This document shows positions 57,711 through 64,000 of a stretch of DNA of 64,000 nt, piece after piece. The DNA comes from Hydrogenovibrio halophilus DSM 15072. Lineage in GTDB: Bacteria > Pseudomonadota > Gammaproteobacteria > Thiomicrospirales > Thiomicrospiraceae. A program made the position numbers and the translations under genes. The notes under the pieces are model-generated. The model saw only the letters and a program-made list of their open reading frames with translations. It did no database searches and was not told the origin of the DNA. The stretch is taken from positions 875,164 through 939,163 of the forward strand of contig NZ_KB913033.1 in assembly GCF_000384235.1 (NCBI RefSeq), read 5' to 3'. The stretch's first letter is position 1, and every line of letters starts with the position of its first letter.

Positions 57711-58955
57711 TCAGGCCACGGAACCGGCGGCATGGCCCGAGGCCCAGGCCCATTGAAAATTGTATCCGCCCAAACGACCGGTCACATCCAGCACTTCGCC
57801 GATGAAGTGCACTTTGGGCCAGGTTTTGACCGCCAGAGTTTTGGAAGAAATGGCGTCGGTGTCCACACCGCCCAGCATCACTTCGGCTTTGTCATAACCG
57901 CCATCGTCCACCGGATACCAGCTGGCCGAATGAAGCTCGCGGGCAATGGCTTCCAGGGATTCGTTGCCAGCGTCTCCAAGGTTGATGGGGGCATCCGGGT
58001 GCCATTTCAACCAGGCCTGCACCATTTTTTTGGGCCAGAAAGTTTGCAACCAGCGATCCAGACGTCCGTTTTCATCGCGCAAGGCTTTCAAGGCTTCCAG
58101 TGCGTCCTGGTCCGGCAACCAGTCAATTCGTATGGCCTGACCCGGTTGCCAGTAGTTGGACAGTTGCAACACCGCCGGGCCACTGAGGCCCTGATGGGTA
58201 AACAGCAACTGGTCACGGACCTGTCGGTCGGCGGTTTGAAGCGTCACCGGCAAACTGTTCCCTGCCAGCGACTGACAGAATGCCAGCGCCGCTCCGTCCA
58301 GATGCAAAGGCACCAATCCCGGACGGGTCGGGCGCACGCTCAATCCCAGCTGCTCGGCAAAACGCAGCCCCCAGTCGGTGGCTTTCAATTTGGGATAGGC
58401 TTTGCCGCCTGTGGCCACCACCAGCGTTTCGCAGGCAATGTTGGTCGAGTCGGTTTTGACCAGGCCTGGTGCATTCTGGGTCGGCGCAATCACGCTCTGA
58501 ACCGGTGTTTTGACCCGGACTTCCGCGCCCGCCCATTTGGCCTGGGTCTGCAGCATGTGAATCAGATCGCCCGCCCGCTGGGCACAGAACAATTTGCCCT
58601 GATCGCGTTCTTCGTACTCAATGCCGTGAAGTTCGACCAACGCCAGAAAATCTTCCGGGGTAAAACGGGCCAGCGCGCTTTTGACAAAATGCGGGTTGGC
58701 GCAAATGTAATCTTCCGGGGTCACCTTGCGGTTGGTAAAGTTGCATTGACCACCGCCGGAAATGCGAATTTTGGCTGCGGCTTTGGGGGCGTGGTCCAGT
58801 ACCAGCACCTTTCGCCCCCGAAACCCGGCCGTGGCCGCACACATCAACCCGGCCGCCCCGGCACCGATCACAATCACGTCCACCCTTTCGTCTACGTTTT
58901 CAGTCATCTTGTCTTCCATGCGATCCAGCGGGCTTTTTTCAGCGTGGGGTGTCAT
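57711..58955 (-). CDS. HI0933/YhiN-family FAD-dependent oxidoreductase (BaiN-like)
   Basis: The 414-residue protein carries the N-terminal FAD motif VIVIGAGAAGLMCA, then KIRISGGGQCNFTNRKVTPEDY and GEVLDVTGRLGGYNFQWAWASG near the C terminus, all typical of the HI0933 family. Some members reduce steroid ketones, but the substrate of most is unknown. The start ATG overlaps the upstream CinA-like stop (ATGA). Two palindrome-related sites are translated (Pro-Gly-Leu-Val and Gln-Ala-Trp). Confidence 0.88.
   Translation of the reverse strand: MTPHAEKSPLDRMEDKMTENVDERVDVIVIGAGAAGLMCAATAGFRGRKVLVLDHAPKAAAKIRISGGGQCNFTNRKVTPEDYICANPHFVKSALARFTPEDFLALVELHGIEYEERDQGKLFCAQRAGDLIHMLQTQAKWAGAEVRVKTPVQSVIAPTQNAPGLVKTDSTNIACETLVVATGGKAYPKLKATDWGLRFAEQLGLSVRPTRPGLVPLHLDGAALAFCQSLAGNSLPVTLQTADRQVRDQLLFTHQGLSGPAVLQLSNYWQPGQAIRIDWLPDQDALEALKALRDENGRLDRWLQTFWPKKMVQAWLKWHPDAPINLGDAGNESLEAIARELHSASWYPVDDGGYDKAEVMLGGVDTDAISSKTLAVKTWPKVHFIGEVLDVTGRLGGYNFQWAWASGHAAGSVA
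58010..58021. repeat. Palindrome variant ACCAGGCCTGCA (inside HI0933-like gene)
   Basis: Two bases from consensus, read as Gln-Ala-Trp-Leu-Lys. Confidence 0.5.
58459..58470. repeat. ACCAGGCCTGGT palindrome, copy 22 (inside HI0933-like gene)
   Basis: Exact copy read as Ala-Pro-Gly-Leu-Val-Lys; reverse-side tail CAAAACCGAC. Confidence 0.95.
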
Positions 58956-59737
58956 ACCGGGACGGCATCATCAGACAGTTCGTAGGGGGCCTGACGGCGC
59001 TGGACTTCCTGCACAATCGCCTGAAACCCCTGCTCGGCCAACGCTGGCTGGCCTTCCACGCCCAGTTCGATGTGACGTTTTCCATCCGGTCGAATGCTGG
59101 GCAGGCTGAACAGGCGCAGGTCCGGAAAACGCGCTTCAAACGCCTGCATGAAATCAATCCATTCCGATTCATGGCCATTGACCAGACGCAGACTGCGTTC
59201 CACCGTGGGAGTGGACTGATGATCGCGATAATAGGTTTCCAGCACCCACTGCATCATGCCTTTGGCCATCATCGGAAAACCGGGCATAAAATGGTGATCG
59301 GCGACACTGAAACCCGGCACCCGGTTATACGGATTGGGAATGATGGACGCGCCCTGAGGGTACTCGGCCATTTTGACCCGGTTGGGGTAGGCCTCGTTGC
59401 CGAACTGGGCTTCGATTTCGGCCACCGCTTGCGGATGACGCTCAATCGGCCGCCCCAGGGCTTCGGCCGCACATTGACGGGTCCGGTCGTCCGGCGTGGC
59501 CCCAATGCCGCCAAAACTGAACACCAGGTCGCCACTGGCAAACGTCTCTTTCAGAGTGGCCGTCAGACGCTGAGGTTCGTCGCCCAGTATCCGCACCCAG
59601 CTCAGGGCAAAGCCTTTGGGCCGCAACAGCGCATTGGCCTGTGCCAGGTGCTTGTCCTGACGTTTGCCGGACAGCACTTCGTCGCCAATGATTAACAGCC
59701 CAATGGTGGGTAACGACGATTTGGCCTGACTGCACAT
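58952..59737 (-). CDS. MoaB/CinA-like molybdopterin-binding domain protein
   Basis: From the ATG at 59737 (GGAGAG ribosome-binding site) the 261-residue protein has the MogA/MoeA-type fold: IGLLIIGDEVLSGKRQDKH, FSFGGIGATPDDRT and PNPYNRVPGFSVADHHFMPGFPMMAKGM. This corresponds to the N-terminal domain of CinA without the amidase domain. Known homologues hydrolyse ADP-ribose or FAD; a molybdopterin role is not shown. It is coupled to the HI0933-like gene by ATGA. Confidence 0.85.
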   Translation of the reverse strand: MCSQAKSSLPTIGLLIIGDEVLSGKRQDKHLAQANALLRPKGFALSWVRILGDEPQRLTATLKETFASGDLVFSFGGIGATPDDRTRQCAAEALGRPIERHPQAVAEIEAQFGNEAYPNRVKMAEYPQGASIIPNPYNRVPGFSVADHHFMPGFPMMAKGMMQWVLETYYRDHQSTPTVERSLRLVNGHESEWIDFMQAFEARFPDLRLFSLPSIRPDGKRHIELGVEGQPALAEQGFQAIVQEVQRRQAPYELSDDAVPV

Positions 59738-59771
59738 GGCAAAGCTCTCCTTTGAGTTATTCAACCTGCTT

Positions 59772-59969
59772 TTAAGGAACGTTATCCTTGGCTTGCTGGT
59801 AAGTTTCAACGGTTTCCTGTACCGAATCTCCCGTCATGGACAAGGAGTCAATCACCGCATCCAGCGCACTGACACCCTCTTCTGCCCAATGACGCGCATC
59901 CAGCCAGTCGAACATAATGGCCAGCGCCACAAACAGAGCCAACCCAATAAAAAATAAAACTTTTTTCAC
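59772..59969 (-). CDS. Small single-membrane-segment protein
   Basis: A 65-residue protein beginning at a GTG with AAGGAATGAC before it. Residues 3-20 form a hydrophobic segment or signal; the rest is acidic and helical. Function unknown. It may be in an operon with the CinA-like gene. Confidence 0.55.
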   Translation of the reverse strand: MKKVLFFIGLALFVALAIMFDWLDARHWAEEGVSALDAVIDSLSMTGDSVQETVETYQQAKDNVP

Positions 59970-60029
59970 GTCATTCCTTTTGCACTATGCCTCTTCGAAC
60001 ACCCAAAAACCCCATCACTGAATCCAGTC

Positions 60030-62207
60030 TTACTCATCGGGCATAATACTGTATTTTGTCCGGCCTTTGAAGCTACCCTGCCCTTTCTGCCAGGCGCGGA
60101 TGGCAAAACGGGCCGGGTGCAGCCAGTGGGCCACCGGCGTGGGCATTGGCCAGGGACGCTGAGTGATCTGTGCGGCCAACAGGTCGGCGGCCAGAAACAC
60201 CGACATCAACCCTCTGGAACCGTGGCCATTATTGACCCAAAGCCCGGCCTGATAAGGCATGTCCGGGTACTGACGCGGCCGCTGGCCCGGTGCCTGAGTC
60301 GCATAGGTACGATCAAACACCTCCCAGTCAGGCACAGGCCCCACCACCGGCAAATGATCGGGCGTGGTCGGGCGGTAAGCCAGGCGTCCGGACAGATGTG
60401 CCGGTTCTGGCTGGTTCCCGACACATGAGGCGGTCAGCCAATGCGGCAATGCCGACGTCACCGCTTCCAGGTTCTTTTGATGGGCCACTGCGGTCAGCGC
60501 CTGACCCGGGTCATCGCCCTCAAAAGTGGCCCCGCATACGGCGGCCACGTCCGGTGCCTGCGGCCAGCTTGCCTGAATGCTGTAGCCTTTGTGATTCACC
60601 GGCGCGGACAATACGCCCGACACCGCCGACGCAGGCAAGTGCGTGACCTGACCTTTGGCGGGGCGAATCGGCAGGCGCAGACGTGCATGACCGGTCTTTT
60701 CCAGAGCGCCTGTGGCCAAAATCACATGGTCTGCGACAAAACGCCCCTGAGCGGTTTCGACCCACCAGGCCTGGTCATTTTTGCCCCAGTCCGATACCGG
60801 GGCGTTGCACACCACTCGAATATTGGGATGCGTCAGGCAGTGTTGCACCACCGTTGGCGGTGACACCCAGCCGCCCTGCGGGAACCACATCCCCGCGACC
60901 CCAGTTTGCGTGCCCAGTTGCGCTGAGGCCTGCTTCGTGTCCAGCGGTTTTGCCAGCGCTTCGGGCAATGGCACCGCGCTCAAGGCCTTGTCAAACCGCG
61001 CCGACAAGGCATCGGACACAGCCAGCTGCACACTGCCCGCCAGTTCGCCCTGCACCCCGGTAACCGGGTCAGCCAGCCAGGGTTGCAACCAGCGATGCGT
61101 GGCCGCCAGCCCCAGCGTGTAAAACTGGCTGCGCCGATTCCAGTCGGCCGTCACCAGCGGGTGCAGGGTGCCGCCCAGATTGCCCGACGCCGCTTGCGCG
61201 GGCGCTTCCTGCGCCTCCAGCACCGTAACCTCCAGCCCCGCTTCGGCCAAAGCCCGAGCGGTGGTCGCGCCCGCCAGTCCGCCGCCCACAACCAAAGCGC
61301 TCAATCCGCTCTGCCGCTGCTTCACCACCGGTGCCGGGGCAAACCAGGGCGTCAGACAGGCCTCGGCACGGGGGTGGCGCATCTTACCGCAACGCATCTG
61401 GTGCCGGTCGTCCAGCCCCGCCTGCGTCCGCACCGCAAACCCGGCCTGCGCCAACACCGGATCCATCTCGCCCGTTGCTGGGCAGACGGAAAAAGTGGAC
61501 CCGGCATGACTCAACCGGGCCATGGTCTGAAACAAGGCCGGTTGAAACAACGCAGAACCGTGCGTTTCTGAACCCGTTTCTGCGCCCGTTTCGGTTGAAT
61601 GACCCGCCGGTGCCAGACCATCCAGCAACCAGACGTTCATCGGCGTTTCCAGCTCCCTGAGTCCGGCCAGCACCTCGCCCCAGAACACCTGCAGGGACAC
61701 CCCCAGATCGGCCCAGTCACATTGGTGCCAGCCAGGAAGACGCAGCGGATAATCGGCTTGCAGGCGTGCCATCCAGTCCGTCCACTCGACATTGAGAGGT
61801 GGATTGACTGGGGAATCGACCCGTGAATTCACAAGAGATTGATGGGCTTTTTTTAGTTGGGAGTGGGTCAGCGGGCGTGGTTCAAACGAGAGATAACGCA
61901 GTTGCGGCAGATCCTTGCGTGCAAATCGCGGTACCACAAGGGTCTGCCACAACGCGCACACCTGCAAAAACGTCAGGCCAGCGCCAAACCCGACCTGGGC
62001 CACCCAAAAATGTTGCCCGGCCTCTAACCGTTGCAAACGCTCGATAAATTGATTTGGCGCAATAAAAACCCGATCCATTTCCGACAGAAAATCTGCCGCA
62101 GCGCCATAATAGTTGGAAGACGCACCGACTCCCGGTCTATCCGGGACAGACCCCGCCAACGCAGGCAAGGGCAATAAAGACCGTTTTTCAGAGTCGGGAT
62201 TCGTCAT
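60030..62207 (-). CDS. mnmC: Bifunctional tRNA modification enzyme MnmC
   Basis: The 725-residue protein fuses an N-terminal methyltransferase (about 30-275; VGFGAGLTFLQ, VWLDG-like segment WLLDGLAPAGHS) to a C-terminal FAD oxidoreductase (about 295-715; LVVGGGLAGATTARAL, LPVVGPV, NNGHGSRGLMS). It completes mnm5s2U34 in tRNA anticodons by removing carboxymethyl and adding methyl. A palindrome copy is read Asp-Gln-Ala-Trp-Trp. Confidence 0.95.
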   Translation of the reverse strand: MTNPDSEKRSLLPLPALAGSVPDRPGVGASSNYYGAAADFLSEMDRVFIAPNQFIERLQRLEAGQHFWVAQVGFGAGLTFLQVCALWQTLVVPRFARKDLPQLRYLSFEPRPLTHSQLKKAHQSLVNSRVDSPVNPPLNVEWTDWMARLQADYPLRLPGWHQCDWADLGVSLQVFWGEVLAGLRELETPMNVWLLDGLAPAGHSTETGAETGSETHGSALFQPALFQTMARLSHAGSTFSVCPATGEMDPVLAQAGFAVRTQAGLDDRHQMRCGKMRHPRAEACLTPWFAPAPVVKQRQSGLSALVVGGGLAGATTARALAEAGLEVTVLEAQEAPAQAASGNLGGTLHPLVTADWNRRSQFYTLGLAATHRWLQPWLADPVTGVQGELAGSVQLAVSDALSARFDKALSAVPLPEALAKPLDTKQASAQLGTQTGVAGMWFPQGGWVSPPTVVQHCLTHPNIRVVCNAPVSDWGKNDQAWWVETAQGRFVADHVILATGALEKTGHARLRLPIRPAKGQVTHLPASAVSGVLSAPVNHKGYSIQASWPQAPDVAAVCGATFEGDDPGQALTAVAHQKNLEAVTSALPHWLTASCVGNQPEPAHLSGRLAYRPTTPDHLPVVGPVPDWEVFDRTYATQAPGQRPRQYPDMPYQAGLWVNNGHGSRGLMSVFLAADLLAAQITQRPWPMPTPVAHWLHPARFAIRAWQKGQGSFKGRTKYSIMPDE
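60764..60775. repeat. ACCAGGCCTGGT palindrome, copy 23 (inside mnmC)
   Basis: Exact copy in mnmC; tail CATTTTTGCC. Confidence 0.95.
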
Positions 62208-62255
62208 AGGCGTGTCGTGTGAACGTCATATTTCTGTCAAAGAGGCATTATAAGC

Positions 62256-62479
62256 TAACCCAGAAAATTCATAAAATTATGCACCATCTCGCTTGCCCCT
62301 TGATTCCACAAGAAATATTTCTTCAGTCGGTCGTAATCATAGATACGACACTTCTTCAGAAACGAAGAACTCGACGCCCGAAGGGGTAAGTCGAGAAATT
62401 TCCTTGTGAAAACAAGCTCCTGCGCGATCTTGGCGCAAATTTATGAATCGAAGAAACCGAAGGTAAATTTCCGGGCTAA
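62256..62479 (-). mobile_element. MITE-like repeat element, copy 2 (inverted)
   Basis: About 224 bases with end repeats TAACCCAGAAAATTC and the complement of a TTTCCGGGCTAA end. The inner core (about 62300-62411) is the reverse complement of copy 1 with few differences by eye. One arm is about 20 bases longer than in copy 1. It fills the divergent space between mnmC and the carboxymuconolactone-decarboxylase-like gene. Confidence 0.65.
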
Positions 62480-62523
62480 GTAACGGACACACCAAACCAC
62501 AAACCACGATTCTCAGGAGAACC

Positions 62524-62853
62524 ATGATGGAACGACTTGAACAGACCGGCCAGTTGATGCAGCGACTGATGCAGGACCTGCCCGCACAAACCAAGGAATT
62601 CGGCGCTTTCGTCAAAATCGCAGAAAAGCAGGGCGCGCTCGACGAAAAGAACAAGCACCTGATTTTGTTGTCACTGGCCATCGCCTTTCAGTGCGGCTGG
62701 TGCATTGCGGTCCACACCCAGGATTGCGTCAAAGCCGGTGCGGCCAAGGCCGAGATTCTGGAATCGGCGATGATGGCCGTGGTGATGGGCGGCGGGCCCA
62801 AGCTGATGTACATGGAAGTGCTCTACGAAGAGCTGGACAAATACGACCTGTAA
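62524..62853 (+). CDS. AhpD/carboxymuconolactone-decarboxylase-like protein
   Basis: The 109-residue all-helical protein has the AhpD-like redox pair with histidine, CGWCIAVH (near residue 57), and the segment AKAEILESAMMAVVMGGGP. Such proteins are peroxidase or reductase partners. An AGGAGA ribosome-binding site precedes the ATG. The MITE-like element just upstream may carry its promoter. Confidence 0.86.
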   Translation: MMERLEQTGQLMQRLMQDLPAQTKEFGAFVKIAEKQGALDEKNKHLILLSLAIAFQCGWCIAVHTQDCVKAGAAKAEILESAMMAVVMGGGPKLMYMEVLYEELDKYDL

Positions 62854-62858
62854 CCCGG

Positions 62859-63446
62859 TCACAACTGGCGTTGCTCGGTGGCGACCCGCTTCAACTGATC
62901 GGCGTCGTGTGACACCCAGACCGCGCAGGCCGGGCGCTCTTGCAGATAGTCTCTGACCCAGTCTTCCACCGCATGCGTGGTGTCGGGGTCCAGATTTGCC
63001 GTGACCTCGTCCAGCAGTAGCACCTGCGGCTGGTATTGCAACCCTCGAATCAATGCCAGGCGCTGTTTTTCGCCACTGGAAAGCTGCGCCACCGGCTGAT
63101 CCAGCATGGCTTCGGGCAATTGCAAGGCCGAAAAAGCCGTTTTTAACCAGGCCTGGTCAATCTCTTCTTTAAAATGCGCGCGCACCGTGTCTTCCCACCA
63201 GGCGGTTTCGGCGGCAAACAACATCACCTGAGCGCGCCATCGACGGGCCGGGACATCGGCTTGTGCCTCTCCGTTCAGGGTCACCTCACCATCGTGTTCC
63301 AGCAAATCCGCCAGTTTTTTCAGCAGGACCGACTTGCCACCGCCCGAAGCCCCGTAAACGCCCAACACCTCTCCGGCCTCGATGGCAAACGACCAGGCAG
63401 GTTGTTCGGGTCGCGGCGTCAGCGCTTGCACTTCGAACAATGCCAT
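62859..63446 (-). CDS. ABC transporter ATP-binding protein (FetA/YbbL-like)
   Basis: A short 195-residue ATPase with Walker A GASGGGKSVLL, signature LSSGEKQRLALIRGL, Walker B VLLLDEVTANLD and H-loop VSHDADQLKR. Size and the E-V-T-A-N-L-D segment suit the YbbL/FetA group, whose partner permease FetB (iron efflux) is not adjacent here. The ATG at 63446 begins five bases after the uvrD stop. The palindrome is read Asp-Gln-Ala-Trp-Leu-Lys-Thr-Ala-Phe. Confidence 0.83.
   Translation of the reverse strand: MALFEVQALTPRPEQPAWSFAIEAGEVLGVYGASGGGKSVLLKKLADLLEHDGEVTLNGEAQADVPARRWRAQVMLFAAETAWWEDTVRAHFKEEIDQAWLKTAFSALQLPEAMLDQPVAQLSSGEKQRLALIRGLQYQPQVLLLDEVTANLDPDTTHAVEDWVRDYLQERPACAVWVSHDADQLKRVATEQRQL
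63146..63157. repeat. ACCAGGCCTGGT palindrome, copy 24 (inside ABC gene)
   Basis: Exact copy in the ABC ATPase; on the gene strand it is followed by TAAAAACGGCTTTTTCGG, the tail type seen in the PA2778-like gene. Confidence 0.95.
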
Positions 63447-63451
63447 CGCAT

Positions 63452-64000
63452 TCACCCCATTTTTTCCAGTTTGGCAAACGCGGCCACCAGCCATTTGCTG
63501 CCCGCATGTTTGAACTCAACCTGAATGCGCGCATGACTGCCTGCGCCTTCGGTCGCGGTGACCATGCCTTCGCCGAATTTGGTGTGAAACACGGTTTCGC
63601 CGATCCGGTAGTCGGTTTGATTGAGGTTGCCACTCTGCTGACCCATGCCCGGTGACACCACCGCTCGCCCGTAAGCCTGGGCCTGACCCTGCATCCGCAC
63701 CTGCTGCACACAGTCCTGCGGCAATTCATGGATAAAACGCGACGGTTGCGGGAAAATTTCGCGCCCATACAGACGCCGGCGGCTGGCATGGGTCAGCACC
63801 AACTGTTTTTCCGCACGGGTGATGCCGACATACGCCAGACGCCGCTCTTCCTCCAGGCGCGTGGGATCTTCCTGCGCCGACTGACCGGGAAACAACCCTT
63901 CTTCCAATCCGACGATGCAGACCAGCGGAAATTCCAGCCCTTTGGCCGAGTGCAGCGTCATCAACTGCACCGAGGATTCCCAGCGATCGGCTTGCTGATC
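63452..64000 (-). CDS. uvrD: DNA helicase II UvrD, C-terminal part (truncated by window edge)
   Basis: Only the last 180 or so residues are present; the frame is open at the right edge. It holds the helicase motifs V (VQLMTLHSAKGLEF) and VI (EEERRLAYVGITRAEKQL) and the C-terminal segment YRIGETVFHTKFGEGMV, which is typical of UvrD/PcrA. It unwinds DNA in nucleotide-excision and mismatch repair. Its stop lies just before the ABC ATPase start. Confidence 0.93.
   Translation of the reverse strand, partial: DQQADRWESSVQLMTLHSAKGLEFPLVCIVGLEEGLFPGQSAQEDPTRLEEERRLAYVGITRAEKQLVLTHASRRRLYGREIFPQPSRFIHELPQDCVQQVRMQGQAQAYGRAVVSPGMGQQSGNLNQTDYRIGETVFHTKFGEGMVTATEGAGSHARIQVEFKHAGSKWLVAAFAKLEKMG

Overview
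This 64 kb window is a chromosomal segment of a gammaproteobacterium that probably lives by oxidising sulfur. The evidence is a Tat-exported SoxC with its cytochrome partner SoxD, a molybdenum-cofactor gene cluster beside them, a two-gene YeeE/YedE sulfur-transport system, a TauE/SafE-type exporter, a DsrE-like secreted protein and a SulP transporter. LPS and gammaproteobacterial tRNA-modification genes (lpxL-like, ttcA, trmA, mnmC) fit this. The genus cannot be fixed from the sequence; Thiomicrospira/Halothiobacillus-like groups are plausible.

Layout. 0-10 kb: SulP C-terminus and a tandem universal stress protein, a lauroyl acyltransferase with ttcA, a PAS/GGDEF/EAL protein, a haem-uptake locus (hmuUV with a divergent HugZ-like gene), and a trmA-TSUP pair. 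10-15 kb: an accessory islet of Fic, DUF2442/DUF4160, a 7TM diguanylate cyclase, higBA and an orphan DUF2281 antitoxin. 15-20 kb: metH and small genes. 20-29 kb: an AT-richer accessory stretch with a TerB/J-domain protein, an IS30-like remnant, a PA2779/PA2778-type pair, a coiled-coil membrane protein, an acyl-CoA-dehydrogenase-like flavoprotein, yeeE/yedE genes and a zeta-toxin-like kinase with a tiny overlapping partner. 29-34 kb: typA, dtd, a response-regulator GGDEF/EAL protein. 35-43 kb: moaC, moeA, moaE, moaD, moaA, then soxC-soxD; the Moa genes supply the cofactor that SoxC needs. 43-47 kb: hemB-aroE, a DUF4010 membrane protein and a gamma-carbonic-anhydrase-like protein. 47-53 kb: a TPP riboswitch and the tightly overlapping thiC-O-S-G-E-D operon. 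53-64 kb: glutathione-dependent redox genes, OmpA, mnmC and a truncated uvrD.

The most striking feature is not a gene. A perfect 12-bp palindrome, ACCAGGCCTGGT, occurs 24 times exactly, with about seven one- or two-base variants, roughly once every 2 kb. Thirteen exact copies are intergenic, often touching a stop codon; eleven lie inside unrelated conserved genes, where they are read as Gln-Ala-Trp or Pro-Gly-Leu-Val. Many copies carry an A-tract then a T-tract on one side. This resembles DNA-uptake signal sequences or highly iterated palindromes of other bacteria and may be an undescribed genome-wide signal. Other mobile or repeat DNA includes two inverted copies of a roughly 200-bp MITE-like element, an internally deleted IS30-like remnant, and a cluster of REP-like hairpins.
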